NCBI RefSeq assembly: GCF_025215495.1
Contig: NZ_CP104302.1
Coordinates: 3,924,921 to 3,988,920, forward strand
Source of the DNA: Mycolicibacterium brumae
GTDB lineage: Bacteria > Actinomycetota > Actinomycetes > Mycobacteriales > Mycobacteriaceae
DNA length: 64,000 bases
Reading direction: 5' to 3'
Position 1 is the first letter of the stretch, and every line of letters begins with the position of its first letter. Shown piece by piece: positions 8,997-17,641 of this stretch. A program made the position numbers and the translations under genes. Below the pieces are notes generated by a model, which was not told the origin of the DNA, ran no database searches, and was given only the letters and a program-made list of their open reading frames with translations.

Positions 8997-10448
8997 TCAC
9001 TGCTCCTCGGTGTCGACGATTCCAGGAGCCACCGCTGCGATGTGCGTGATGAAGTCGGCGATCGATGCGTCCTCCGCGCCGCCGTCATTGAGGAACAGGT
9101 CTACCTGCAAGCCAGACACCGGTTCGAGATAGCACTCGCGCGTGGTTTCCACGTTCACGTGGCCCAGTAACGTTTGAACCAAAACCCAAGGGTCACCGAA
9201 GATATGGCGATATTCGCGCCGTTCGGCAGAGGTGATGCCCATCTTGCGTTCGTGTGCGTAGATCAACGTGACCAACATCCTCAAGGCGAACGAGTGACGC
9301 AGCATATGCGGGTGACAATGGATGTCTACCCCAAGGGTCTGACACCGCTTGTTGGCCGTAGAGAAGATCGCCTCCCAAGTGCGGTACGGCAGCGGCAGAC
9401 CGGCTTCAGACAGCCACACCATCCAGGGTTCGAGCCCGCGATCAGTGGTGACGTAGAAGTTGAGTCGATCCGTTGAGTCGAGACTGTCCAGCGGTACGGT
9501 CCCTTTGGTTCCGTCCCGGCTGGTGAAGTGGACGCGGCGGTGATGGTCCACCGTGTCGACGATCTTGATGTCGGTCAGCGCATCGTAACGACCTTCGGCC
9601 CGGGCCCGGTTAACGGCCGCCGCTCGGGTTGAAATGACGTAGTTGTCAATGTGTTTCAGTGCTGCGGCGCTGATCCAGAAGTCACGGCCGCGGCCTTTCG
9701 CGACGGCTTGCCCGACTCGGGCATTGGCGTATCGCACTTGGCTGTCAGCGTTGGGAATCTCGCCCAGCACCAGCGTTCCAGCTTCTCGCAGTCGCAGTCC
9801 GCTCGACCACAGCGCTTCGGCGAATGCCAGGTTGCGGCCGTCGTTGCGTCCTCTCCAGGTCGTATCCCGTCGTCCGTCGCTGTGGTAGCCGCCGAGGCCG
9901 ACGTCGCGCCAGCGCTTGTAGGCTCGGGGCGTCAGCCACTTCAATTGGACCGAGCGGACAGCGTTCGGTTGCAGCCGCGAAGAAGATTCCCCAGTCGAGT
10001 TGGGTTTGTGCAGGGCGACAGGAGAAACAGTCACCTTGCCGCGCCACTGGTGCCAGTCGTAGAACTTCTTGATCGCCGCCAGATCCCGTGAAAACGTGGC
10101 TGCACCAACACGATCCGGGTTCTGTTGGTCGCGTCGACGCCAGAACTCGTAGTCGGCGAGATGCTCGAAGGCGGCTGCTCTCCAATCGATGCCTTGGACG
10201 GAGAGGAAGGAGAGAAACAGCTGGATGTCCGGGGCATAGGACTCCTGTGAGCCTGCCGCCAGCGATTGGAACGCCGCCGACCGGAAGAACTCCAGGACAT
10301 CGACGTCCGGCCGGCCATCGGGCATCAGGAGAAACGGTTGACCAGGACGGATTCCGAGCGCGGCCTCACGGTCTGCTAGATCGGGGAAGTCTGCAAGGAC
10401 ATCGGACCTCGCGGTGTACGGCCGGCTAGGCTGCCGCGCCCAACACAA
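8997..10448 (-). CDS. Tyrosine recombinase, TnpA-like (element A)
   Basis: First gene of the recombinase operon, about 483 aa. The core-binding domain includes SQESYAPDIQLFLSFLSVQG. The catalytic domain shows WSSGLRLREAGTL (Arg I), HPHMLRHSFALRML (HxxR) and LLGHVNVETTRECYLEPV (His and nucleophile Tyr), so all key residues are present. The reading frame stays open far upstream into the IS21 element, which cannot be native. The TTG at 10448 is the most upstream start inside element A and lies 70 bp from the element end; the ATG at 10325 is the alternative. Probably the main strand-exchange enzyme. Confidence 0.75.
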   Translation of the reverse strand: MCWARQPSRPYTARSDVLADFPDLADREAALGIRPGQPFLLMPDGRPDVDVLEFFRSAAFQSLAAGSQESYAPDIQLFLSFLSVQGIDWRAAAFEHLADYEFWRRRDQQNPDRVGAATFSRDLAAIKKFYDWHQWRGKVTVSPVALHKPNSTGESSSRLQPNAVRSVQLKWLTPRAYKRWRDVGLGGYHSDGRRDTTWRGRNDGRNLAFAEALWSSGLRLREAGTLVLGEIPNADSQVRYANARVGQAVAKGRGRDFWISAAALKHIDNYVISTRAAAVNRARAEGRYDALTDIKIVDTVDHHRRVHFTSRDGTKGTVPLDSLDSTDRLNFYVTTDRGLEPWMVWLSEAGLPLPYRTWEAIFSTANKRCQTLGVDIHCHPHMLRHSFALRMLVTLIYAHERKMGITSAERREYRHIFGDPWVLVQTLLGHVNVETTRECYLEPVSGLQVDLFLNDGGAEDASIADFITHIAAVAPGIVDTEEQ

Positions 10449-10518
10449 CCTCCACCGGGAGCCGTCGCCGTGTTGTTCCACAGCAACAGAACCTGCCACA
10501 ACACACCGACATTTTACG

Positions 10519-10562
10519 GAAGGGCGGGTTTGACATGCAGAAGTCGAAGGTGCGGTCCCAGA
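10519..10562 (-). pseudogene. hsdM: hsdM fragment 3 (catalytic NPPF segment)
   Basis: The 44 bases between element A and the IS21 copy encode, in the frame of the hsdM fragment beyond the IS, DRTFDFCMSNPPF. This contains motif IV NPPF of the type I methyltransferase subunit. After removal of the IS21 and one copy of its 6-bp duplication, the sequence reads DDLFW-DRTFDF without a break. Homology ends at base 10519, where element A begins. The rest of HsdM (about the C-terminal third) is not in the window. Confidence 0.85.
10557..10562. repeat. Target-site duplication of IS21 (left copy, CCCAGA)
   Basis: CCCAGA immediately precedes the IS left end and recurs at 13236-13241 immediately after the right end. 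A 6-bp duplication is within the usual size for IS21-family insertions. Confidence 0.93.
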
Positions 10563-10670
10563 TGTTAAGCCGGGGCTTTCGGTAGCGCCTGTGTAACTAT
10601 CCGGTAGCAGTGGCGCGGGTATCTGGTAGCGCTGTTCGAGGATCGCTTTCATCCGTGGCCGCAGGGGTCG
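10563..10670 (+). repeat. IS21 left end with multiple GGTAGC repeats
   Basis: The terminal region holds the inverted repeat plus three copies of a GGTAGC core (TTCGGTAGCG, TCCGGTAGCAG, TCTGGTAGCG). Counterparts in inverse orientation lie at 13165-13220 near the other end. IS21-family ends typically carry such multiple transposase-binding repeats. Confidence 0.8.
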
Positions 10671-10694
10671 CGGCGATTGAGAGGGATCCCGCGG

Positions 10695-12389
10695 ATGACG
10701 GATTACCGGTATGTGATGGGCCTGCTGGTGCAGGGACTGGCCTATAGGCAGATCGAAGCGATGGCGGGGTGCTCGCACCGGGCGATCGCCCGGGCCCGCC
10801 GTGTGCTCGATGAGGAGCAGTTGAGCACCGCCGAGCAGGTCGCGGCGCTGACCGCTGAGGATCTGGATCGGCTGTTCGCCGATGGCCGCAAGAACGTGGC
10901 CAGTGAGTTCGTGCCGGTCGATATCGACAAGGTCGTCGCGGCGCGGCTGGGTCGCAAGAAGCCGCCGTTGAAGGTGCTGTGGAGCCAGTACCTGCGATCC
11001 GATGCGGCCCCGGGCGCCCGGTTCTACGGGTATGAGCGCTACTGCCAGATCGTCACCGAGCACGTCCGGGTCAACGATCTGAGTGTGCCGATCGCCCACG
11101 TGCCGGGGCATACGATGCAGGTCGATTGGGCGGGCACGCCGATGAAGGTGACCGATCCGATCACCCGGGCGGTGACACCGGTGTCGGTGTTCGTGGCGAC
11201 GTTGCCGTTCTCGGGGATGGTGTTCGCCTACGGCTACTTCGATGAGAAACAGCCCGCGTGGTGCGATGGGCATCGGCGGGCGTTCGAGTATTTCGGCGGG
11301 GTCGCCCAGGTGATCGTCCCGGACAACGCTTCGACGGCGTCAAACCAGATCAGCCGCATCGACCGGGCCCGCGACGTCAACGCCTCGTATCAGGATTTCC
11401 TGGCCCACTATGGGGCCGCGGCGGTGCCGACACGCTCAAATCGCCCGCGGGACAAAGGGAACGCCGAAGCGGGGGTGAAGGTCATCACCAACTGGGTGAT
11501 CCACTTCCTGGCCGATCGGGTGTTCGCCTGCCTTGATGACCTCAACGCGGCGGTCGCCGCCCAAGTCGAGCAGATCAACGACCGGACCCCGTTTCGCGGG
11601 GAGGCGCGGGCGCGGCGTGGCTGGTTCGACGACCATGAGCGCGGCGAGCTCATCGGGTTGCCCGAGCAGCGGTGGGAACCGGTGTGCTGGCGCAAGGCGA
11701 AGGTGCACCGGGATTGGCATATCCAGCTCGACACCATCAAGTACTCGGTGCCCTACCGGTTCGCCGGGCGCGGGGTGGACGTGCGGATTATCGGCACGAC
11801 GATCGAGGTGCTCGCCGATGGGCAGATCATCGCCGCCCACCAGCAGGGCCGGCACCGCAACGGCTATGTCACCGACCCTGAGCACGCGCCCCCGCACTAT
11901 GAGTCGGTGACCGGATTGTGGACCCGCGGTTACTTCCTGCGCCAGGCCGGCAAGGTCGGCCCGGCCACGGTGGCCGCGCTCACCCGGCTGCTCGATGGCA
12001 AGGCGATCGAGGCCCAGGGCTACCGGTCCTGCATGAACATCCTGGACCTGGGCAAACGCGCCAGCGCCAACCGGATGCTGCTGGAGGCTGCCTGCCGCGA
12101 GCTCATCGCCGAGGACGCGCACCGGCCGATCACCTACACCGCGGTCAAACACCGCATCAGCGCGCTGCGCGCCGACGGCAACCAACGACCCACCACCATC
12201 GGCGGGGACGGCGATGCCGCCAACCCGATCACGCCAGCATCCAGACCCGCAGCGGCCGGGGTGGCCGGCCGTGACACCAGCCGCGCGCACCTGGCCGGCG
12301 CCGAAGCGTTCAGCCTCGACGCGCTCACCACCGGTGACCGGCGCACCGATGACGGTGGCGATGACGCCGGGGCGGGAGTCCAGCGATGA
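10695..12389 (+). CDS. istA: IS21-family transposase IstA
   Basis: A DDE transposase of 564 aa. The N-terminal helix-turn-helix region (QGLAYRQIEAMAGCSHRAIA) binds the IS ends. The catalytic acidic residues are seen in HTMQVDWAGTP, VIVPDNASTAS and RDKGNAEAGVKVITNWV, the last giving the glutamate. The ATG at 10695 is preferred over the TTG six codons earlier because GAGAGGGAT lies at a proper distance before it. It overlaps istB by ATGA, so IstA and the IstB ATPase are made together. It cuts and joins the element ends. Confidence 0.93.
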   Translation: MTDYRYVMGLLVQGLAYRQIEAMAGCSHRAIARARRVLDEEQLSTAEQVAALTAEDLDRLFADGRKNVASEFVPVDIDKVVAARLGRKKPPLKVLWSQYLRSDAAPGARFYGYERYCQIVTEHVRVNDLSVPIAHVPGHTMQVDWAGTPMKVTDPITRAVTPVSVFVATLPFSGMVFAYGYFDEKQPAWCDGHRRAFEYFGGVAQVIVPDNASTASNQISRIDRARDVNASYQDFLAHYGAAAVPTRSNRPRDKGNAEAGVKVITNWVIHFLADRVFACLDDLNAAVAAQVEQINDRTPFRGEARARRGWFDDHERGELIGLPEQRWEPVCWRKAKVHRDWHIQLDTIKYSVPYRFAGRGVDVRIIGTTIEVLADGQIIAAHQQGRHRNGYVTDPEHAPPHYESVTGLWTRGYFLRQAGKVGPATVAALTRLLDGKAIEAQGYRSCMNILDLGKRASANRMLLEAACRELIAEDAHRPITYTAVKHRISALRADGNQRPTTIGGDGDAANPITPASRPAAAGVAGRDTSRAHLAGAEAFSLDALTTGDRRTDDGGDDAGAGVQR

Positions 12390-13147
12390 ATGACCAGCAC
12401 CTCAGCGTCGATGACATGCCCGTGTTCACCAAACTGCGGATGACCGCCTTCGGCGAAGCCGTCATCGACATCGCCAACGACCCCACCTACGACCAGTGGA
12501 GCTTCTCCCGAAAGATCCGCCACGCCCTGGAGCAGGAGACCGCCGCTCGCGCCGAGCGGCGTGTGCTCAAGCTCCTCAAAGCCTCCCGGACACCGAATCC
12601 AGCGGCCTGCGTCGAAGACATCCACTACCTCGATGGCCGAAACATCAACCGGGACTTGATCGAGCGCCTCGCCGCATGCCGGTGGATCGACCGCACACAC
12701 AACTTGGTCATCCTCGGCAAATCCAGCGTCGGCAAGTCGTATCTGGCCCAAGCCCTGGTCAACGCCGCCTGCCGCCGGGACTACACCGCCAGATACTTCC
12801 GGCTCGACGACCTGGCCAACCAGCTCGCGGTCTACCAACGCCACGACGCCGGGCGGCTGACGTTCCTCACCGGCGTGCACACCTGCGAACTGCTCGTCCT
12901 CGACGACTTCCTGACCACCCCGATCACCGGCGAAACCGCCGCCGAACTGCTCAACATCCTCGCCGCCCGAGAAGGCCGCGGATCCACCGTCGTCACCAGC
13001 CAATTCGACCCCGAAGACTGGTACCGATCCCTACACGACGCTGTCATCGCCGAGTCCATCCTCAACCGCATCGTCTCCACCGCCGAACTGGTCCAGCTCG
13101 ACGGACCCAACATGCGCCGGCACGGCCACGAGACTGCGACCGAGTAG
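12386..13147 (+). CDS. istB: IS21-family helper ATPase IstB
   Basis: An AAA+ protein of 253 aa related to DnaA/DnaC. Walker A is LGKSSVGKSYLAQ (residues about 110-122), Walker B is LLVLDDFL, and a sensor region follows (VVTSQFDPEDWY). In IS21 transposition IstB forms ATP-dependent oligomers that bend target DNA and deliver it to IstA. Its start overlaps the istA stop. No defect is visible. Confidence 0.93.
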   Translation: MNDQHLSVDDMPVFTKLRMTAFGEAVIDIANDPTYDQWSFSRKIRHALEQETAARAERRVLKLLKASRTPNPAACVEDIHYLDGRNINRDLIERLAACRWIDRTHNLVILGKSSVGKSYLAQALVNAACRRDYTARYFRLDDLANQLAVYQRHDAGRLTFLTGVHTCELLVLDDFLTTPITGETAAELLNILAAREGRGSTVVTSQFDPEDWYRSLHDAVIAESILNRIVSTAELVQLDGPNMRRHGHETATE

Positions 13148-13235
13148 AAAGCGCGGGCGCGAGGACCGCTACCCGATCCCCGCGCCCGCGCTACCACTTC
13201 GTCACACAACCGCTACCGAACGCCCCTGCTAAACA

Positions 13236-13963
13236 CCCAGAACAGATCGTCGTGCAGGGTGTCACCGAGGCGGATGTTGTCGGCGTCCTGGCCCTTGACG
13301 ATCATGTCGGACTTGCAAATCGCATAGGACTGATCGTTGATCTCCTGGCCGTACAGCCGCAACCGCGCCTCCGGGTTGCGCTCCAGCAGCCGCTCCTCCG
13401 CGACCGACAACATGCCACCGGTGCCGGCCGTGGGGTCGTAGATTGTGCGGACCGTTCCGGGTTCGCGCAGCGCATCGCCGTCTTCGGCGAACAGCAGGTC
13501 CACCATGAGCCGGATGGCGTCGCGGGGGGTGTAGTGCTCACCGGCCTCCTCGTTGGAGGCTTCGGCGAACTTGTAGATCAGGTGCTCGAACAGGTCGCCC
13601 ATCTCGGCGTTGGACACCACATCCGGGTGCAGGTCCACTTCCGCGAACTGCGAACACACCAGGTACAGCCGGTTCTTCTCATCCAGGGTGGCGAGTTCGT
13701 TCTCGAACTTGAACCGCTCGAACACGTCGATGTTGGCCGAGAACCCGGTGATGTAGTCCACTAGGTTAGCCCGCAGGCCCTCCGGATCCTCTAGCAGACG
13801 TCTGAAATCAAATGCGCTGGTGTTGTAGAAGCTGAGCCCAGTTCGGCGCTTGACCTGAACAGTGAGCGCCCCCCCCCGGCGTATTCTTCAGATAGCGCCC
13901 GGACCTCGCTTCGACCAGGTTCCAAGACACAGTCCAGCCGTCGCAGGATCGTAAACGGCAGAA
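13236..13963 (-). pseudogene. hsdM: hsdM fragment 2 (type I methyltransferase core), frameshifted
   Basis: Reading downward from 13963 the sequence encodes LPFTILRRLDCVLEP. After a frame change at the G-tract it continues with TGLSFYNTSAFDF, DYITGFSANIDVFERFKFE and HYTPRDAIRLMVDLL. Motif I follows as YDPTAGTGGMLSVAEERLL, then GDTLHDDLFW. These are hallmark segments of HsdM, the N6-adenine methyltransferase subunit of type I restriction systems. The fragment is cut at the start by an IS3-family element (codons VI-LP split) and at the end by IS21. With a frameshift and two insertions it cannot make HsdM. Confidence 0.93.
13869..13877. repeat. Nine-base C/G homopolymer causing frameshift in hsdM
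   Basis: On the coding (minus) strand the run is G9 after GCC. The upstream frame (SEEYAGGG) and the downstream frame (QVKRRTGLSFYNTS) match HsdM but are out of register. Tract lengths of 7 or 10 would put them in one frame. It could be a slippage mutation, a phase-variable tract, or a sequencing error. Confidence 0.8.
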
Positions 13964-13993
13964 TGAGCTTCCCCCGAAATCGTGGAGGGTTCC

Positions 13994-14929
13994 TTATGCC
14001 GCTTCCGGCTTGGTGTTGGCTTCCCTGATTTCGTAGTCGACGGGCGATAACCCGTCTGCGGCACTGTGCCGGCGTTGGTGATTGTAGAAAGTGTGACACC
14101 AATCCATGACCACTGGACGCGCATCCACAATATCATGAAAACGGTTGCGGGACAGCACTTCCCACTCCAGCGATGAGAAGAACGATTCCGCGACCGCGTT
14201 GTCGAAACATGATCCCACCCGACCCATCGACTGCCGGATCCCCAGCTTCCGGCACGTCTTGGCGTACAACTTGGAGGTATAGACGCTGCCCCGGTCGCTG
14301 TGGAAAATCACCCGCTGACCAGGATCTTCACGCCAGATCACCGCCCGGCCGCCGCGGACCGCCACGGCCATCTTGATCGCCGCGCACGCCAACTCGGCGT
14401 CCGGACGCAGGCCCATCGCCGACCCCAGCAGCCGCCGGCCAAACAAATCGATCACGGTGGCCAAGTAGCACTTCTGACCCGACTCCGTCGGAATCTCGGT
14501 GATATCGCCCACCCATTTCTGATTCGGCCGATCGGCGCTGAACTTCCGTTTCACCAGGTCAGGGAACTTCGGCGCCGACGGATCCTGAACCGTCAGGCAC
14601 CGCCGCCGGCGGATCCGCCGCGCCACCAACCCCTGACGGCGCATCGAATCGGCCACCGTCTTCTCCGAGACCGCCCACCCCTCATCACGCAGGTCTGCGA
14701 CCAACCGCGGTGACCCGTGCAATTCCCGGGCTTTGCCGAACGCCTCCTTGACCGCGGCGTCACGCTCAGCACGGCGACGCTCCCGCTCAGTGTGCACACC
14801 GTCGGGGTCATCCGCGCGGGCGATCCACTTATAGAACCACGCCAGACTCACCCCCAGCAGAGCGCACGTGATCGTATGCGGCACACGGTATTTGGTCCTC
14901 TGGTCAGCGACAAAGCGTGCCACGCTCAC
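13994..14929 (-). CDS. IS3-family transposase OrfB (DDE catalytic part)
   Basis: 311 aa from the GTG at 14929, which overlaps the orfA stop (AAGTGAGCG) as usual in IS3 elements, where OrfAB is made by frameshifting. An HTH-like N-terminal region (YRVPHTITCALLGVSLAWFY) precedes the integrase core. The DDE residues are in WVGDITEIPTESG, VIFHSDRGSVYTS and FDNAVAESFFSSLEWE. The catalytic frame is intact, but orfA is physically split, so the IS should no longer move on its own. An in-frame extension up to 15019 reads into the inserted transposon and is not native. Confidence 0.9.
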   Translation of the reverse strand: MSVARFVADQRTKYRVPHTITCALLGVSLAWFYKWIARADDPDGVHTERERRRAERDAAVKEAFGKARELHGSPRLVADLRDEGWAVSEKTVADSMRRQGLVARRIRRRRCLTVQDPSAPKFPDLVKRKFSADRPNQKWVGDITEIPTESGQKCYLATVIDLFGRRLLGSAMGLRPDAELACAAIKMAVAVRGGRAVIWREDPGQRVIFHSDRGSVYTSKLYAKTCRKLGIRQSMGRVGSCFDNAVAESFFSSLEWEVLSRNRFHDIVDARPVVMDWCHTFYNHQRRHSAADGLSPVDYEIREANTKPEAA

Positions 14930-14976
14930 TTCGTCGCCTCCTTCACCCACAGGACCACGGATCGCTTGAGGACATC
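14926..14976 (-). pseudogene. 3' remnant of IS3 orfA
   Basis: DNA just outside element B encodes DVLKRSVVLWVKEATK and a stop, the standard C-terminus of this OrfA family. Joined to the 18859-19098 piece it gives RMER-DVLKRS, proving that element B inserted within orfA. Confidence 0.88.
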
Positions 14977-15015
14977 CATCGTTATCTTCAGCCGCCGTCA
15001 GGGATCCCGGTGTGA

Positions 15016-15435
15016 TCATGGTTGTTGCGTCGTGGACAGTGTCTTCGACGTAGTTGTCCGGCTGGCGCGGATTTGGCCGTGGAGATGGGCAATTTGACTG
15101 CGGAGTCGGTGGTTATCCTCATCGAGTTCCCGGATCCGTTGGTGAGCGAGGGTAAGCCGTTGCCGTAGCGATGCGTCACTGGCGGGTTGGGGAGATTTCG
15201 TGGGGTGGCCGGGCGCGGGCGGGCGTCGGGCACGGATCCTGCGGATTTCGTCTTTGAGGTCGGTTTGGGTGTAGAGCCAGGATCGTGAGACATCGGCGCG
15301 GTCGGCCACGGCCTGGAAACTGATCGCGGCGCCGGCCCGGTCGAGGTCATGTAGGGCGGCGATCGCTTTGGCTCGGGTCTGTTCATGGCGCTGCTTGGCC
15401 GCGGCGACAAGGTGAGAGCTGTTGTCAGCACGCAT
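15016..15435 (-). CDS. tnpC: TnpC-like accessory protein of element B (DUF6262 type)
   Basis: 139 aa, starting at an ATG that lies inside the end of tnpB (11-bp overlap). The N-terminal half has a helix-turn-helix look (ISFQAVADRADVSRSWLYTQ). A coiled-coil-like stretch follows (RQRLTLAHQRIRELDEDNHR). Size and position match Tn554 TnpC, which is not catalytic but helps set transposition frequency and orientation. The stop lies about 35 bp from the element's end, leaving no room for cargo. Confidence 0.8.
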   Translation of the reverse strand: MRADNSSHLVAAAKQRHEQTRAKAIAALHDLDRAGAAISFQAVADRADVSRSWLYTQTDLKDEIRRIRARRPPAPGHPTKSPQPASDASLRQRLTLAHQRIRELDEDNHRLRSQIAHLHGQIRASRTTTSKTLSTTQQP

Positions 15436-17641
15436 GTTTCGGGTCCTTCGGGGCGGATTCGAGTGCGGTGATGATGGTGTCGAGGTTGGCCAGCACGGTG
15501 CGGTTAGTCTGGGCCATCCGTTGTTGGCCGCGGGCTTCGGCGGCGGTGATCAATTGCAGGGTCTGGGTGCGTTGAGCGTGGTGCTGAGGCAGGAATTCGG
15601 GGGTGGTGATGAATACCGGGCAGGTCAGGCACGCGTTGGCGTGCGGGCAGGACTTCTGCAGTGGGAGACCGCAATACCCGTTGGGCAGTGTCATTTTCGC
15701 TCGGGCGAGGTTGTGGTTCATCCACTCGGCATCGCCGAGCAGCCCGTCGCCGCTGGTGTCGACGGGCTGGCCGTGGATATCAATTTTGCGAGCACGTTCC
15801 CACTGGGCACGGATTGTGGTGTCGGCCAGGCGGGCATATCGGGCGGTCATGGTGTGGCTGGTGTGATCGAGCAGCCTGCGGACGACTTCCTGGGAGACGT
15901 CGTTGTTGATCAGCCGGGTGGCGTAGGTGTGTCGGAATTGGTGCGGTGTGACTCTGACTGGGCGACCGAGTTCGTCGATGACAGCGATGTCGGCCAGCCA
16001 TTGCCTCAGGCGCAGATCGAACGTCCCGGGCCCGATGGGGTGGCGGCCGTGGGGATTGGCATGGGTGCGCGTGATCAACACCGTGGAGTCGGGATGCTTT
16101 GTCAGGGTTCGTTGTTGCTGTTCTGCGATGGCTGCGGCGAGACGGTCGTCGATGGGCACGATGGCTTCACGGCGCATCTTGTGGTTGCGGTAACGCAAGT
16201 ACGTCGCCCCGGCGGCGTCTGGGATAAGACAGTCGATGTTCAGCCGTGTGGCATCGCCGATCCGCAGCCCAGCGCCGATGAGGATATCGATGAGCAGCCG
16301 GATGCGCGGGTCAGCGATGCGATCGAGGTTCTCCGGGGTTTCGAGCTGGTTCATCACGAACTCCGGGATTGCTCGTGAGGCTGAGGACTGTTCGAGCTTG
16401 GGATGGTCGTCGGGATAGAGATCAGCATCGACGGGCAAACTTGCCCAACGGTGTTGGCGCACTCCGCGAAGGAATCCAGTCACCGCGCCGATGTCGCCGT
16501 GGCGGGTCTTGGTGTGGGGAACCTCGACTGCGAGGGCGGCCAGATAGGCCTCCAGCGCGGGCCGCGTCAGCGCTGCTGGGCTGTTCGAATCGCTTAGACC
16601 TGGTGTCAGCCGGGATAGCCGCAGAAGCGATATGTGGTCCTTGCGGACCTGCCGAAGTCCAATCCCACACGACAGCCGCCACCGGCACCAGCGTTTGACC
16701 AGGCCGCGTAGCCAGGTCGGTTGGATCGGTGTGAAGTCGAGTCGAGCGCCGTGGCCCGCCCCGGGGATTGCCAGCCGCCGCAGCAGCCACACGTCTTGGG
16801 GATACTCGGCGTCCCATCCGGTGCCGTCACGCAGGTCGAGCAGGCAGTCGATAGCGTAGCTGAGGAACGCCCGCCCGGTGCTAATCACCTTGGCGGGCAA
16901 GCCTTCTTGCCAACACGCCAGCGATTGGTCCAGCAGCGACACCTCACCGGATTCGGCGAGATGGTTCACCAACGGTTGGATCGCCCGCGGCGGGGTGCGT
17001 GCCCGCTCGCCGTCAACACGGCACTGCAATGCGTACTGGATCTCCACGCGCAGTCGCGGTGGCAGGGATCGCAAGTCGAATCGGTCCTCGCCGTAGTCAG
17101 CGCAGTATGCGATGAACTCCGTCGTCGACGGGCGCCCGCGCTGACGCCAACGAACGTGGTGGGAGCGGCACCAACCAGCATCGAGCTCAGACCACAACCC
17201 GCAGCCAGTCACCCCACACACCGCCGCAGCGGCCGCCACGGGCGGTGTCCAGGACGCCAGATCGGGACGGTCGGCACTGTCCCATTGGCGGGAATGCCGG
17301 TAGCACAAGTGATATCGGTGCTGACCGTATCCGCAGCCGACCACCGCGCAAATCTTCAACGGACGACGCCCGGCCACCATCGGGTCCGCTGAGCACGCCC
17401 AGTCCGCGAGGCCGGGGCGCCCCTGGATCGTCCAACGGCGATAATGCGGCTGACACAATCTGTCGTAGCTGGTCGAGCGAACACATCCGGCAACAACACA
17501 TGCCGGGGTGCCCAGGATCGGATCGCCGATCGTAGGCACCAACACCTCAACCTGGAACTCAGGCCTCACCGCGGCGGCCAGCCTCTCGGCGAATCCACTC
17601 ACACCGACCGCCGTGGATCGTGCCGCCGGTGTGCTCATCAC
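15425..17641 (-). CDS. tnpB: Tn554-family recombinase TnpB with three N-terminal zinc-finger-like repeats
   Basis: 738 aa. Residues about 45-165 hold three repeated Cys/His units: CVVAGC with CQPHY, CAVVGC with CYRHS, and CGVTGC with CRSHH. The catalytic tyrosine-recombinase domain follows: GAGLRIGDATRLN (Arg), TPHQFRHTYATRL (HxxR) and LLDHTSHTMTARYARL (His, nucleophile Tyr). A second cysteine cluster (CGLPLQKSCPHANACLTC) sits near the C-terminus, a common mark of TnpB. The start overlaps the tnpA stop by 4 bases (ATGA). Works with TnpA in strand exchange. Confidence 0.9.
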   Translation of the reverse strand: MMSTPAARSTAVGVSGFAERLAAAVRPEFQVEVLVPTIGDPILGTPACVVAGCVRSTSYDRLCQPHYRRWTIQGRPGLADWACSADPMVAGRRPLKICAVVGCGYGQHRYHLCYRHSRQWDSADRPDLASWTPPVAAAAAVCGVTGCGLWSELDAGWCRSHHVRWRQRGRPSTTEFIAYCADYGEDRFDLRSLPPRLRVEIQYALQCRVDGERARTPPRAIQPLVNHLAESGEVSLLDQSLACWQEGLPAKVISTGRAFLSYAIDCLLDLRDGTGWDAEYPQDVWLLRRLAIPGAGHGARLDFTPIQPTWLRGLVKRWCRWRLSCGIGLRQVRKDHISLLRLSRLTPGLSDSNSPAALTRPALEAYLAALAVEVPHTKTRHGDIGAVTGFLRGVRQHRWASLPVDADLYPDDHPKLEQSSASRAIPEFVMNQLETPENLDRIADPRIRLLIDILIGAGLRIGDATRLNIDCLIPDAAGATYLRYRNHKMRREAIVPIDDRLAAAIAEQQQRTLTKHPDSTVLITRTHANPHGRHPIGPGTFDLRLRQWLADIAVIDELGRPVRVTPHQFRHTYATRLINNDVSQEVVRRLLDHTSHTMTARYARLADTTIRAQWERARKIDIHGQPVDTSGDGLLGDAEWMNHNLARAKMTLPNGYCGLPLQKSCPHANACLTCPVFITTPEFLPQHHAQRTQTLQLITAAEARGQQRMAQTNRTVLANLDTIITALESAPKDPKHAC

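Larger units (their letters stand above)
4592..10518 (-). mobile_element. Tn554-like tyrosine-recombinase element A (left end and transposition genes; far end unresolved)
   Basis: Four minus-strand genes lie in one tight operon: three large tyrosine-recombinase-like proteins and a small coiled-coil protein. The order (tnpA-like, tnpB-like, extra recombinase, tnpC-like) resembles Tn554-family transposons, which carry cargo downstream of tnpC. The upper end is placed at 10518 because HsdM homology stops there just after its NPPF motif. The distance from this end to the first gene (70 bp) matches the 72 bp in element B. The lower end was not found: no hsdM remainder appears near 4500, so the methyltransferase and PLD genes may be cargo with the other end left of the window. 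The lower boundary given is only the end of the last transposition gene. Confidence 0.6.
10563..13235 (+). mobile_element. IS21-family insertion sequence (2673 bp) inside hsdM
   Basis: It is bounded by imperfect inverted ends beginning TGTTAAGC (10563) and, on the other strand, TGTTTAGC (13235), each followed by GGGGC, TTCGGTAGCG and further GGTAGC repeats. It carries istA and istB with an ATGA overlap. A 6-bp target duplication CCCAGA flanks it (10557-10562 and 13236-13241). Removing the element plus one duplication restores the hsdM reading frame exactly. Both genes are intact, so the copy could still be active. Confidence 0.95.

Noticed and set aside
10449..11273. N-terminal extension of the element A TnpA-like gene into the IS21 element
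   Set aside because: The extra codons are antisense to istA, cross the IS border and the hsdM remnant, and cannot be native.
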